Shown piece by piece: positions 1 to 7,302 of a stretch of DNA of 34,256 nt. The stretch spans positions 1 through 34,256 of the forward strand of contig CAAGCE010000225.1 in assembly GCA_900768245.1 (NCBI GenBank), given 5' to 3'. The notes below the pieces were generated by a model. That model saw nothing but the letters and a program-made list of their open reading frames with translations. It ran no database searches and was not told where the DNA came from. The position numbers and the translations under genes are program-made. Each line of letters starts with the position of its first letter. Positions within the stretch are counted from its first letter, which is position 1. This DNA is from Oscillospiraceae bacterium (GTDB lineage Bacteria; Bacillota; Clostridia; Oscillospirales; Ruminococcaceae).

Positions 1-218
1 CGATCTTGCAAGCAGATGAGGTGCTAAGGCTTTAGCCGGTAGTTTTTAGAGGTGACCTATAATATTATTATACTATAATACTGTCGGATAATCAAGATAT
101 ACAGCAAATAAAAATCGAATGATCGAAGTTTGTAAAAGCATAATGCACAAAATGTAATATGCAATGCAGATGCAATATGTCGAAAAAGCTGAAAAAACAG
201 TCGGACATATTTTTTACA
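1..218. other. AT-rich upstream region without a recognisable gene
   Basis: I see no supportable complete gene here. The first about 35 bases could be the tail of a coding region (one frame stops at 33-35), but the fragment is too short to judge. A small inverted repeat (GCTAA...TTAGC, 21-34) followed nine bases later by a short T run could be the end of a transcript, but it is weak. Bases 57-85 are nearly pure A+T with several TATAAT-like words. A perfect match to the Spo0A box core TGTCGAA lies at 178-184; one 7-mer in AT-rich DNA may be chance. Confidence 0.4.
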
Positions 219-245
219 TTGATTTTATTTTAAATGTGCTATAAT
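219..245 (+). promoter_or_regulatory. Likely sigma-A promoter (extended -10) for the Na/Pi cotransporter gene
   Basis: TATAAT at 240-245 is preceded by TGC, giving an extended -10. A TTGATT at 219-224 could be a -35 but the spacer is only 15. The distance to the start codon at 327 leaves a leader of about 75 bases. Inferred from motif only. Confidence 0.4.
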
Positions 246-326
246 AAATCTGTGTAAAAATTTTATTAAATAGACGAAAAATCCAGTCGTGATTTTATGG
301 AAGTGATCGTCGGAGGGAAATTAAAT

Positions 327-2117
327 ATGAGCGGTTTTGACATCGTAACCATTATTATTAAGGCAGTAGGCGGAATTGCGCTGTTTATTTACGGTATGAC
401 AATGCTCGGCGGAAGTCTTGAAAAGCTTTCCAGCGGAAGAATGGAAAAGGTATTGGAAAAGCTTACAAACAATGTTGTCAAAAGTGTGCTTCTCGGTGCG
501 TTGGTAACAGCCGCTATACAAAGTTCGGCAGCCACAACAGTTATTGTTGTCGGTCTTGTTAATGCCGGCATTCTTAAGCTTTCCTCTGCGATCGGTGTAA
601 TTATGGGTGCTAATATAGGTACAACGATCACAGGACAGATACTTCGTCTTGGTGATCTTGAAAATAACGCAAGTGTGGGTTCGGCATTGACTTTGCTTAG
701 CCCGAGTACACTTGCGCCTTTTATTGCCTTCGTGGGCATAGTGATATATATGCTGTCCAAAAAGGACAACGGAAAAACTATCGGCGAGATCTTTCTTGGT
801 GTAGGAATCCTTTTCACAGGTATGCTTTCAATGACGAGTGCAGTAAGCCCGCTTTCCGAGCTTGAAGCGTTCAGAAATATATTTGCAAGTATGACAAATC
901 CGCTTCTTGGAGTTATTGTCGGAGCAGTTGTAACAGTTCTTCTCCAGAGCTCATCTGCATCTGTCGGAATACTTCAGGCGATCTCAACAACAGGCGTACT
1001 TTCCTTTGCGTCAGCCTTCCCGATAATTATGGGACAGAATATCGGTACTTGCGTGACACCTATCATCTCAGCAGTGGGTGCAGGCAAAAACGCAAAACGT
1101 GCCGCAGCAGTGCATCTTTACTTCAATATAATCGGTACAATAGCATTCCTCATAGTTGTATATACTATTCAGGGATTGGTGGGGCTTCCGTTCTGGGATA
1201 AAGCCATAGATATGAGCGGTATCGCAAACTTCCATACATTCTTTAATATAGTGGTAACTATCTGTTTCATACCGTTTACAAAGGTGCTTGAAAAGCTTGC
1301 AATATGGACTATCCGTGATAAAAAAGAAGAGAACGGAGAGGAATCGGAGTTCAGCGTACCTGCACTTGATGACAGACTTCTTTATTCACCGTCACTTGCT
1401 ATCCAGCAGGCAGGAAACACAGCCGTTGCAATGGGAAAGCTTGCGCTTATCAACTTCAATGAAATGCGTAAAATGTTTGACGAGTTTGACAGCAAGATGT
1501 TTGAAAAGCTAAACGAAAACGAAGAAAACATCGACCGTATGGAGGACAGGCTCAATGCTTACCTTGTAAAGATAACCGAGTGTGAGCTTACGGATTACGA
1601 AAACCGCCGTGTGACAGAGCTTCTCCACCTTACATCAGAGTTTGAGCGAATCGGCGACTATACAATGAACCTTATCGAGGATGCCCAGAAGCTTGACGAA
1701 TCAGGCGTGGTATTTTCGGAAAGCGCAAGAAAAGAGCTTGGAGTAATATCCGATGCAGTCCGTGAAATAATCGGTATGGCAGTTGATACAACGCAGAATA
1801 ACGACGTAAATGTTGCATTGAAAATAGAGCCGCTTGAAGAAACGATAGACTACCTTAATGAGACCCTTAAAGCACGTCATATCGAGCGTCTGAAAAAGGG
1901 CGAGTGCGTTGTTGAAAGCGGTGTAAACTTCCTTGACCTGCTTATAAATCTTGAAAGAATAGCAGACCATTGTTCAAATATCGCAATTTATGTTATCGGT
2001 GCGCAGAAGAATATCTCAACTATCAATCACCACGAGTTCATTCAGAATGCACACGCCGCAAAGGACAAGGAATACGCAAAGTACGAAGAAGAGTATATGG
2101 CTAAATATGCTCTCTGA
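327..2117 (+). CDS. Na+/phosphate cotransporter family protein (NptA/YjbB type) with PhoU-like tail
   Basis: This 596-residue membrane protein should import phosphate with sodium across the cytoplasmic membrane. The N-terminal half is hydrophobic and carries the duplicated family signature: QSSAATT at about residues 65-71 and QSSSAS at 207-212, each after a glycine-rich helix. From about residue 355 the protein becomes soluble, charged and helical, matching the PhoU-like domain that many bacterial family members carry and which is thought to tune transport. I chose ATG 327 because GGAGGG ends nine bases before it; an in-frame ATG at 297 has no such site. It is a single-gene unit facing the convergent sigG gene. 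Family assignment is firm; whether it works as an importer or exporter is not visible in the sequence. Confidence 0.9.
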   Translation: MSGFDIVTIIIKAVGGIALFIYGMTMLGGSLEKLSSGRMEKVLEKLTNNVVKSVLLGALVTAAIQSSAATTVIVVGLVNAGILKLSSAIGVIMGANIGTTITGQILRLGDLENNASVGSALTLLSPSTLAPFIAFVGIVIYMLSKKDNGKTIGEIFLGVGILFTGMLSMTSAVSPLSELEAFRNIFASMTNPLLGVIVGAVVTVLLQSSSASVGILQAISTTGVLSFASAFPIIMGQNIGTCVTPIISAVGAGKNAKRAAAVHLYFNIIGTIAFLIVVYTIQGLVGLPFWDKAIDMSGIANFHTFFNIVVTICFIPFTKVLEKLAIWTIRDKKEENGEESEFSVPALDDRLLYSPSLAIQQAGNTAVAMGKLALINFNEMRKMFDEFDSKMFEKLNENEENIDRMEDRLNAYLVKITECELTDYENRRVTELLHLTSEFERIGDYTMNLIEDAQKLDESGVVFSESARKELGVISDAVREIIGMAVDTTQNNDVNVALKIEPLEETIDYLNETLKARHIERLKKGECVVESGVNFLDLLINLERIADHCSNIAIYVIGAQKNISTINHHEFIQNAHAAKDKEYAKYEEEYMAKYAL

Positions 2118-2142
2118 CACCTGACTTTGTTGGTATTTGTAA

Positions 2143-2318
2143 GTTTTTATTTTTTTGGGGGGCGGCGGCATTAAGTCTGCTGCGGATCCCAAGACAGCAA
2201 GCCGCCGCGGTCGGTAGTTTGCCTAAAAAGATACCTGCTATGCTGCAGCTGCGGCGGCAGGACATCTTACAGTTCAAAGCAAATTTTAAGCCGCCGCCTA
2301 AATAAAAAACAAAAAAAC
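2143..2318. repeat. GC-rich fold-back repeat E1 with T-rich/A-rich termini
   Basis: This is a large inverted repeat between the convergent cotransporter and sigG genes. GGCGGCGGC at 2161-2169 pairs with GCCGCCGCC at 2290-2298, extended inward by TTAA/TTAA past one bulged A. A second nested stem pairs GCCGCCGC (2201-2208) with GCGGCGGC (2251-2258). Outside the GC stem the left arm is T-rich ending in GGGGGG and the right arm is CC followed by A-rich sequence, so the arms continue to pair imperfectly. The base composition differs sharply from the AT-rich surroundings. The same style of termini occurs in E2 (4997-5257). No reading frame with a ribosome binding site was seen inside it. Confidence 0.6.
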
Positions 2319-2319
2319 A

Positions 2320-2357
2320 CAAAAAGACGGCTGACGCATTATAAAATGTGACAGCCG
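2320..2357 (-). terminator. Rho-independent terminator of sigG
   Basis: On the minus strand CGGCTG (2357-2352) pairs with CAGCCG (2333-2328). The stem continues through one A-A mismatch into a six-pair inner stem with a four-base loop. The minus strand then reads a T run (complement of 2321-2325). It lies just after the sigG stop codon. Confidence 0.8.
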
Positions 2358-2364
2358 CAAAAGC

Positions 2365-3135
2365 TTATACAACACCTTTGATCTTGTCAAGGGTGTTTTT
2401 TTCGAGCCTTGAAACCTGAGCCTGAGAGATACCTATCTCATTTGCTACCTCTACCTGAGTTTTGCCGAGGAAAAAACGAAGATAGAGGATATTTTTTTCT
2501 CTTGGCTGCAAATGGTTTATGGCTTCACGGAGAGAGATCTCATCAAGCCAGTTTTTATCATCATTTTTGTCACCGATCTGGTCAAGAACATAAAGAGTGT
2601 CGCCTGCATCTGAGTAAACAGGCTCATAAAGCGAAACCGGGTCGGTAACGCTTTCAAGAGCGGTAACAACATCAGCCTGCCTGCAGTCTATCATATCGGC
2701 AATTTCCTTTATATTCGGCTCTTTCTGATGTAAATTGATGTACTGTTCCTTTGCCTGCAAAGCCTTGTACGCAATATCACGGAGAGAACGGCTTATTCTG
2801 ATAGGGTTGTTGTCACGGATAAAGCGTCTTATCTCACCCATTATCATAGGAACGGCATATGTTGAAAATTTCACGTCCAGATCTGTGTTGAAGTTGTCAA
2901 TTGCCTTTATCAGACCGATACAGCCGACCTGAAAAAGGTCATCTGCGTTTTCATTTCTGCCGGAGAATTTCTGAATAACGCTTAAAACCAGTCTGAGGTT
3001 GCCGCTTATAAGCTTTTCACGGGCGGACTTGTCACCGTTTTTGTATTTTTTGAGCAGCTCCATTTTTTCGGCTTCTTTAAGAACAATAAGCTTTGATGTA
3101 TCGACACCGCTTATATCGACCTTACTGTAATACAT
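2365..3135 (-). CDS. sigG: RNA polymerase sporulation sigma factor SigG
   Basis: SigG is the late forespore sigma factor that directs transcription of spore-protective and germination genes. The 256-residue product has the usual length and nearly all the family landmarks: GVDTSKL near residue 10, SAREKLISGNLRLVLSVIQ and DDLFQVGCIGL in region 2, KFSTYAVPMIMGEIRR, DNNPIRISRSLRDIAYKAL in region 3, and a region 4 helix-turn-helix (KTQVEVANEIGISQAQVSRL) near the C terminus. The ATG at 3135 is preceded by GGGAGC at good spacing. It follows spoIIGA-sigE in the classical cluster order but is separated by about 100 bases that hold a SigF-type promoter, and it ends at a strong terminator. Recognition from sequence is very secure. 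Confidence 0.97.
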   Translation of the reverse strand: MYYSKVDISGVDTSKLIVLKEAEKMELLKKYKNGDKSAREKLISGNLRLVLSVIQKFSGRNENADDLFQVGCIGLIKAIDNFNTDLDVKFSTYAVPMIMGEIRRFIRDNNPIRISRSLRDIAYKALQAKEQYINLHQKEPNIKEIADMIDCRQADVVTALESVTDPVSLYEPVYSDAGDTLYVLDQIGDKNDDKNWLDEISLREAINHLQPREKNILYLRFFLGKTQVEVANEIGISQAQVSRLEKNTLDKIKGVV

Positions 3136-3177
3136 AATAAAAGCTCCCGATAAAATTAATAGGTAGATCCTTAAAAT

Positions 3178-3207
3178 AATTATTACCGAAAGCTGTTATG
3201 GTTATTC
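3178..3207 (-). promoter_or_regulatory. SigF/SigG-type promoter for sigG
   Basis: Reading the minus strand, GAATA (3207-3203) is followed after 15 bases by GGTAATAATT (3187-3178). This fits the known forespore pattern GYATA, N15-16, GGNNANANTN with one -35 mismatch. In Bacillus subtilis sigG is transcribed by SigF, so location and motif agree. Transcription would begin about 35 bases before the sigG start. Confidence 0.5.
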
Positions 3208-3232
3208 AGTTTACAAAAAGCAAAATATGGTA

Positions 3233-3946
3233 TCAGTTCATTACCTTTTCAAGGTCACGTTTAAGCTTTTTTATGATACGCTTTTCAAGACGTGAAATGT
3301 AGGATTGAGAGATACCGATAATGTCAGCAACTTCTTTCTGCGTCATTTCGTTTCCGTTAGGAATACCGAAACGCATTTTCATAATGCATCTTTCACGTTC
3401 GGGGAGATTTTCAACAGCCTGCAAAAGAACGCTTTTTTCAGCCTCGCTCTCAATGTTTCCGTTTACAATGTCCTCGTCCGTGCCGAGAATATCGGAGAGC
3501 AGCAGTTCATTTCCGTCCCAGTCAATGTTAAGAGGCTCATCGATCGAAAGCTCGTTTTTGTATTGTGATGATTTTCGCAGGAACATAAGTATCTCGTTTT
3601 CAATACACCTTGACGCATATGTTGCAAGCTTTATATTTTTGCTTGGGCAGAAGGTGTTCACCGCCTTGATAAGACCGATAGTGCCGATAGAAACAAGATC
3701 CTCAATGCCAACACCTGTGGACTCGAATTTTTTTGCAATGTAAACAACAAGCCTGAGATTATGAGTAATAAGTGTCTGACGAGCCTCCGCCTCGTTTATT
3801 TCGAGCATACGGAAAACCTCGTCCTCCTGAAGCTTGGTCAGCGGTGCAGGCAGCGTTTCCGCACCGTTTATGTAGAAAACGTCCTTGTATCTGACACGAA
3901 ATAAAAATTTGTTTATTACGGCAGAGATCTTTTGAATTAAGTTCAT
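3233..3946 (-). CDS. sigE: RNA polymerase sporulation sigma factor SigE (pro-protein)
   Basis: SigE is the early mother-cell sigma factor, made as an inactive membrane-associated precursor. The 237-residue product starts with an amphipathic, basic pro-sequence of about 24 residues; the mature part probably begins near VFYINGAETLP, which aligns with the Bacillus cleavage region VYYIGGSEALP. Region 2 (NLRLVVYIAKKFE, IEDLVSIGTIGLIKAVNTF, KLATYASRCIENEILM), the linker EPLNIDWDGNELLLSD and the region 4 helix-turn-helix (ISQSYISRLEKRI) are all present. I chose ATG 3946 because AAAGGGTG ends six bases before it; the upstream in-frame GTG at 3955 lies inside that ribosome site. It is co-transcribed with spoIIGA, whose product should process it. 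Confidence 0.97.
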   Translation of the reverse strand: MNLIQKISAVINKFLFRVRYKDVFYINGAETLPAPLTKLQEDEVFRMLEINEAEARQTLITHNLRLVVYIAKKFESTGVGIEDLVSIGTIGLIKAVNTFCPSKNIKLATYASRCIENEILMFLRKSSQYKNELSIDEPLNIDWDGNELLLSDILGTDEDIVNGNIESEAEKSVLLQAVENLPERERCIMKMRFGIPNGNEMTQKEVADIIGISQSYISRLEKRIIKKLKRDLEKVMN

Positions 3947-3978
3947 TTCTATCACCCTTTATTTATATTATCAGACCC

Positions 3979-4842
3979 TCAGGTCAAAATTTTCGGATTA
4001 AAAACAGCATAGTCAAGCTCACGTTCAACAATGCCGATATAAGCGTCAAGATATTTTATTTTCCCGTTCTCATTGTTTTTTATGTAAAGTCCCGTGGGAA
4101 GAAAGGAGGGGAGAAGTCCGCTTGAATTTATGGTTGCAAAAGGAATGACACGCCACCCCTTGATGCTGCCGTATTCAGTCTGTGCTCCGTCCTTTCCATA
4201 GCCGCAGCTCATAGCACATTCAAGTATTTTTTCTTCAAAAAGAGGGTCAACGCTGCTTTTGCTGCAAATGATTATTGGCTTGCCGCTGAATGAGTCGGTC
4301 AGATTGTTGCAGGTATCGCAGGCAGCCTTTATGGAGATCTGCTTAGTGCCGTTCATAATTATCAGAGTGTAGTCGCCGTCAAAATCGCTGCTTCTGTCAA
4401 GAAATCGCCGCAGTATGCATAAAACGGCATAGGAGACTACGGTAGAGATAACAAGTGTAAGCAGCGAAATATTTATGTAAAGCACCGAGTTGTGCCAGAG
4501 CGTGTTTGAGCCGATGTCAGCGGAAGAAACAGCATATTCGATGCCTGCAAAAAGAAAACATACAAAAAAGAAAACCAATCCGATCTTATAAAGCTCCGAC
4601 AGTTCTTTGCCGTGAAATGTGACATAAACCATAACAGCAGCGGAAATTATCCGTATCAGAAGCAGCAGAAACGTATTCAGCTCGGGAAGAAGGATAATAA
4701 GGGAAAAAAGGCTGCCGATAACAGAACCGATAACGCACCTGCCGTTTTTTATTGCCGAATGAGTCATTTTTGCGGTAGCTTTCAGCAGAAAAAAGTTGGC
4801 ATAAATATTCGTGATGATAAGTATATCAATGTATATGTACAT
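3979..4842 (-). CDS. spoIIGA: Sigma-E processing peptidase SpoIIGA
   Basis: SpoIIGA is the septal aspartic protease that cleaves the pro-sequence of SigE when signalled by SpoIIR from the forespore. The 287-residue product has about five hydrophobic helices in its first 150 residues and a soluble C-terminal protease domain. The catalytic aspartate should be Asp176, in CDTCNNLTDSFSGKPI. The family usually reads DTGN here, so a cysteine replaces the glycine after DT. I chose ATG 4842 because AGAGG lies seven bases before it; the frame stays open to 4917 but that extension has no ribosome site and would add a charged leader before the first membrane helix. It lies about 30 bases before sigE, as in Bacillus, behind a Spo0A-type promoter. 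Confidence 0.93.
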   Translation of the reverse strand: MYIYIDILIITNIYANFFLLKATAKMTHSAIKNGRCVIGSVIGSLFSLIILLPELNTFLLLLIRIISAAVMVYVTFHGKELSELYKIGLVFFFVCFLFAGIEYAVSSADIGSNTLWHNSVLYINISLLTLVISTVVSYAVLCILRRFLDRSSDFDGDYTLIIMNGTKQISIKAACDTCNNLTDSFSGKPIIICSKSSVDPLFEEKILECAMSCGYGKDGAQTEYGSIKGWRVIPFATINSSGLLPSFLPTGLYIKNNENGKIKYLDAYIGIVERELDYAVFNPKILT

Positions 4843-4873
4843 AAAAAGACCTCTGGAATATTTTGTTAATATA

Positions 4874-4907
4874 ATTATAATCGGAGCTGCCTTAAAAAAC
4901 TGTCGAT
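4874..4907 (-). promoter_or_regulatory. spoIIG-type promoter with Spo0A box (sigma-A, long spacer)
   Basis: On the minus strand TATAAT lies at 4879-4874 and TCGACA, one base from the -35 consensus, at 4906-4901, separated by 21 bases. A Spo0A-box-like heptamer (TGTCGAT on the plus strand, 4901-4907; consensus TGTCGAA) covers the -35. The Bacillus spoIIG promoter is known for an overlong 22-base spacer with 0A boxes over the -35, so the arrangement fits. Motif-based inference. Confidence 0.55.
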
Positions 4908-4940
4908 TATGGGACAAATATTAAATTCGGCATATTAAAT

Positions 4941-4976
4941 AAAAAAAGCCCCTCGTATCTTCCGAAGGACAGGCTT
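4941..4976 (-). terminator. Minus-strand terminator-like hairpin upstream of spoIIG promoter
   Basis: On the minus strand AAGCC (4976-4972) pairs with GGCTT (4950-4946), with further CC/GG pairing inside and a UUCGG-containing loop. It is followed directly by seven T (complement of 4941-4947). It would end transcription coming from repeat E2 or read-through from cheV, insulating the spoIIG promoter. The stem is modest. Confidence 0.5.
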
Positions 4977-4996
4977 AACGTGAGTTTTGCTGTGTT

Positions 4997-5257
4997 CTTT
5001 TTTTTATTTTTTGGGGGAAAGCCAACTTTTGTTTGAGGCTGTAAAAGACGTGTCCCATACCATAAATGGCAATGGCTGTTACTATGGGCATTGAGGCTGT
5101 AAAAAGCGTTTCTGACCCTACAAATCATTGTTACGGTAAGTGTGCCTTGTTGTGTTCCGATACCCTTGGGAGCAGTCCGTGCTATGCCGACTTTTTGTGA
5201 ATTATCGGCAGCAGTCAAAGCGAAAGTCAGCTTCCCAAAAATAAAAAAATAAAAAAG
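4997..5257. repeat. Fold-back repeat E2 with T-rich/A-rich inverted termini; possible minus-strand ncRNA
   Basis: The ends form an imperfect inverted repeat of about 35 bases: a T-rich tract with GGGGG then AAAGCCAACTTT on the left, and AAAGTCAGCTTCCC followed by an A-rich tract on the right. Inside are a direct repeat of GAGGCTGTAAAA (5034 and 5093, 59 bases apart), a hairpin CCCATA/TATGGG (about 5054-5088) and a hairpin TGCCGA/TCGGCA (about 5186-5211). Minus-strand terminators lie on both sides (5245-5280 and 4941-4976), so a separate minus-strand transcript is possible. A 103-codon minus frame crosses it but has no ribosome site. The terminal style matches E1 (2143-2318). Confidence 0.55.
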
Positions 5258-5280
5258 ACTGCCGCAAAAAATGCGGCAGC
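5245..5280 (-). terminator. Rho-independent terminator of cheV
   Basis: On the minus strand CTGCCGCA (5279-5272) pairs with TGCGGCAG (5266-5259) around a five-base loop, followed by six T and a further T-rich tract. It lies directly after the cheV stop codon. The T tract overlaps the right end of repeat E2. Confidence 0.88.
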
Positions 5281-5292
5281 CATTGATTGTTG

Positions 5293-6207
5293 TTATGAGA
5301 GAAGATTAACAAGGTAATTGATAAGATCCTTTATCTGCGGCTTTGAGAACTGAGCGTCAGCACCGACGGATTTGCCCTTTGCTATCATCTGTTCATTGAT
5401 AAGTGACGAGAAAAGAATTACAGGAATATCTTTCAGAACTGCATCGTCCTTGATAAGTTTTGTAAGTCTGTGACCGTCCATTTTAGGCATTTCGATGTCG
5501 CTGATAACGGCGGCAATATCATCTGTTATCTTGTCGCCGCTGTCACGGTAGCTCTGAACATAGTCCCAGGCGTCCTGACCGTTTGAGAAGGACTGGATAT
5601 TGTAAAAGCCTATGTGTTCAAGTGAATCGGTTATCATTTTGTTGAGGAATTTTGAGTCGTCGGCAACGACAATACGCTTGTTTCCGACTACGGCATCAGG
5701 ACGTGTAAGCCTGTCAATGCCTGTTGTATCAAGACCTGCCGAACGGTTGAGCTTTGAAACTATCTTTTCAAAGTCAAGGATAATGATAATTCTGCCGTTT
5801 ACCTTTGCAACGCCTGTGGAAAGTCCGGCAGCTTCGCTGTTGCTTCCGTTGGCAATAGACGGCGGATCGGAAATATCAGACCATGAAATTCTCTGAATAC
5901 CCTTTACCTTGCTTACATGGAAAGCCACCTGCATCTGATTGAATTCACAGATGATGAAGATGTCCTTGTCGGTTTTGGTGCATTGGGTATTGAGGACCTT
6001 ATGCAGATCAATGACAGAAATAAGCTTGTCACGTGGAATGAAAACGCCCTCCACTTCTTCGGGAGCGTTCGGAACAGGAGTTACCTCCTGATTTATCATA
6101 ATTTCAACGACCTTAGAGATGTTGATGCCATAGCAGCTGTTTCCAACTTCAAATTCAAGAAGTTCAAGTTCGTTAGTGCCGCTTTCAAGAAGAATATTTG
6201 TATCCAT
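5293..6207 (-). CDS. cheV: Chemotaxis protein CheV (CheW domain plus response regulator receiver)
   Basis: CheV couples chemoreceptors to the CheA kinase and adapts their signalling through phosphorylation of its own receiver domain. The 304-residue protein has a CheW-like domain at about residues 10-155 (ELLEFEVGNSCYGINISKV start; VPNAPEEVEGVFIPRDKLI) and a receiver domain at about 175-300. The receiver has the acidic pair in VVADDSKFLN, the phospho-acceptor Asp237 in ISDIEMPKMDG, and a conserved lysine in FSKPQI near the end. AAGGGG ends seven bases before the ATG. No other chemotaxis or flagellar gene is in the window, so its receptors and kinase must be elsewhere. It has its own promoter and terminator. 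Confidence 0.93.
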   Translation of the reverse strand: MDTNILLESGTNELELLEFEVGNSCYGINISKVVEIMINQEVTPVPNAPEEVEGVFIPRDKLISVIDLHKVLNTQCTKTDKDIFIICEFNQMQVAFHVSKVKGIQRISWSDISDPPSIANGSNSEAAGLSTGVAKVNGRIIIILDFEKIVSKLNRSAGLDTTGIDRLTRPDAVVGNKRIVVADDSKFLNKMITDSLEHIGFYNIQSFSNGQDAWDYVQSYRDSGDKITDDIAAVISDIEMPKMDGHRLTKLIKDDAVLKDIPVILFSSLINEQMIAKGKSVGADAQFSKPQIKDLINYLVNLLS

Positions 6208-6236
6208 AAAAGTACCCCTTCCATCTTGTTGTTATT

Positions 6237-6265
6237 ATTATACAATAAACATCTGTCAAAATCAA
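6237..6265 (-). promoter_or_regulatory. Sigma-A promoter for cheV
   Basis: On the minus strand TTGATT (6265-6260) is followed after 17 bases by TATAAT (6242-6237), about 30 bases before the cheV start. An additional TTGACA word lies inside the spacer and is not correctly placed for this -10. No SigD-like pattern was recognised. Confidence 0.5.
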
Positions 6266-6302
6266 TATATTTTTATATTTTTTTCGGATTTTGTGGCAGA
6301 TT

Positions 6303-7298
6303 TTAATTCAGACCTTTCAGACGCTTTATCTGACGGACGTCCTGCCCCATAAGACAAAGCGTTGTGTAAACGCCGAATATTCTTGAAATAATGCGGTCGT
6401 TATACTTTTTCTGAAGCTCGTCAATAGTGAGATTAGTATTGATTATAGTGGGAAGTCCAAGGTTTATGCGGCTGTTTATAATGTTGTAGGTAGCAGATTC
6501 GTAAAAGCCTGTATTAAATTCCGAACCGAGGTCATCGAGAACAAGCAGCTCAGTATTTATCAGCAACTCCATTGTGTCCGAATCAGAGTCGGCGGCTCTT
6601 CCGAAATGCTCTTTTTCGATTATGGTAAGGTAGTTTATAAGCGAGCCGTAAGCAACGGTATAGCCTTTTTCGGCAGCCTCTTTGGCAATGGCAAGGGAAA
6701 GATGTGTTTTTCCGACACCTGTCTGACCGTACATAAAAAGGCTTTCCGATTTAAGGGAGAACCTCTTGGCATAATTTGTACAGAAATCATATACCTGCGA
6801 CATTATCTCATAGCAGTCCTGACCGTTTACGGCAGTTATGCCACGGTAAAAATCAAGTGAGAAGTGCTCAAAATCGCATTGCGGCATATTTGCCGATTCG
6901 TTAAGCTTGTCAATGGAATATTTATTCAGCAGCCTTGTAAAGCAGGAGCAGCGTTCACCGTTGACAAAACCACGGTCATTGCATATTTGGCAGGTGTATT
7001 TAGTGCTGAGATAATCGGCAGGGTAGCCGTGAGAGGTAAGAAGTGTTTCCGCAAGCTGCTGCCCCTGAAGATTTTGTTCCTTTATGCGGTTGAAATTTTC
7101 TTTGAAGTCACCGCTTTTGGAAATGATGAGCTTTGAGATCTCAACTATGGTCTGGGAAAGACGGCTGTATATCTCACGGATCTCAGGTATTTCCTTTTCG
7201 ACCGCAGCCATACGGATACGCTGCTCATTTTCCGCATTGAAACGTCTTTGGTTAAGCTCGGCTTCGGCACGGTCATATATCTGTTTTTCGTAACTCAT
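6303..7298 (-). CDS. DnaC/DnaI-family replicative helicase loader (AAA+ ATPase)
   Basis: The 331-residue protein should load the replicative helicase onto DNA at the origin and at restarted forks. It has a helical N-terminal part (1-95), a cysteine cluster C103-x2-C106 and C117-x-C119 like the zinc-binding region of Bacillus DnaI, and an AAA+ domain with Walker A GQTGVGKT at 191-198 and Walker B LLVLDDLGSE ending at about residue 259 (Asp255-Asp256). Near the end RIISRIFG resembles the sensor/arginine region of the IstB-DnaC group. AAAGGAGG precedes the ATG and overlaps the stop of the DnaD-domain gene, only four bases away, so the pair is translationally coupled. An insertion-sequence IstB protein is unlikely because no IstA is present. 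Confidence 0.9.
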   Translation of the reverse strand: MSYEKQIYDRAEAELNQRRFNAENEQRIRMAAVEKEIPEIREIYSRLSQTIVEISKLIISKSGDFKENFNRIKEQNLQGQQLAETLLTSHGYPADYLSTKYTCQICNDRGFVNGERCSCFTRLLNKYSIDKLNESANMPQCDFEHFSLDFYRGITAVNGQDCYEIMSQVYDFCTNYAKRFSLKSESLFMYGQTGVGKTHLSLAIAKEAAEKGYTVAYGSLINYLTIIEKEHFGRAADSDSDTMELLINTELLVLDDLGSEFNTGFYESATYNIINSRINLGLPTIINTNLTIDELQKKYNDRIISRIFGVYTTLCLMGQDVRQIKRLKGLN

Positions 7299-7302
7299 CG
7301 GC

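Noticed and set aside
178..184. Perfect Spo0A box core TGTCGAA upstream of the phosphate transporter gene
   Set aside because: A single 7-base match is expected by chance in AT-rich spacers and the gene has no sporulation link.
4907..5218. A 103-codon open frame on the minus strand across repeat E2
   Set aside because: No ribosome binding site, odd composition, and it runs through the inverted-repeat arm and a terminator. It is best explained as a repeat that happens to be open; similar frames may be annotated wherever the repeat occurs.
6303..7298. IstB-type transposition helper instead of a helicase loader
   Set aside because: The gene is next to a DnaD-domain gene, has the DnaI-like cysteine cluster, and no IstA transposase or inverted ends are present.
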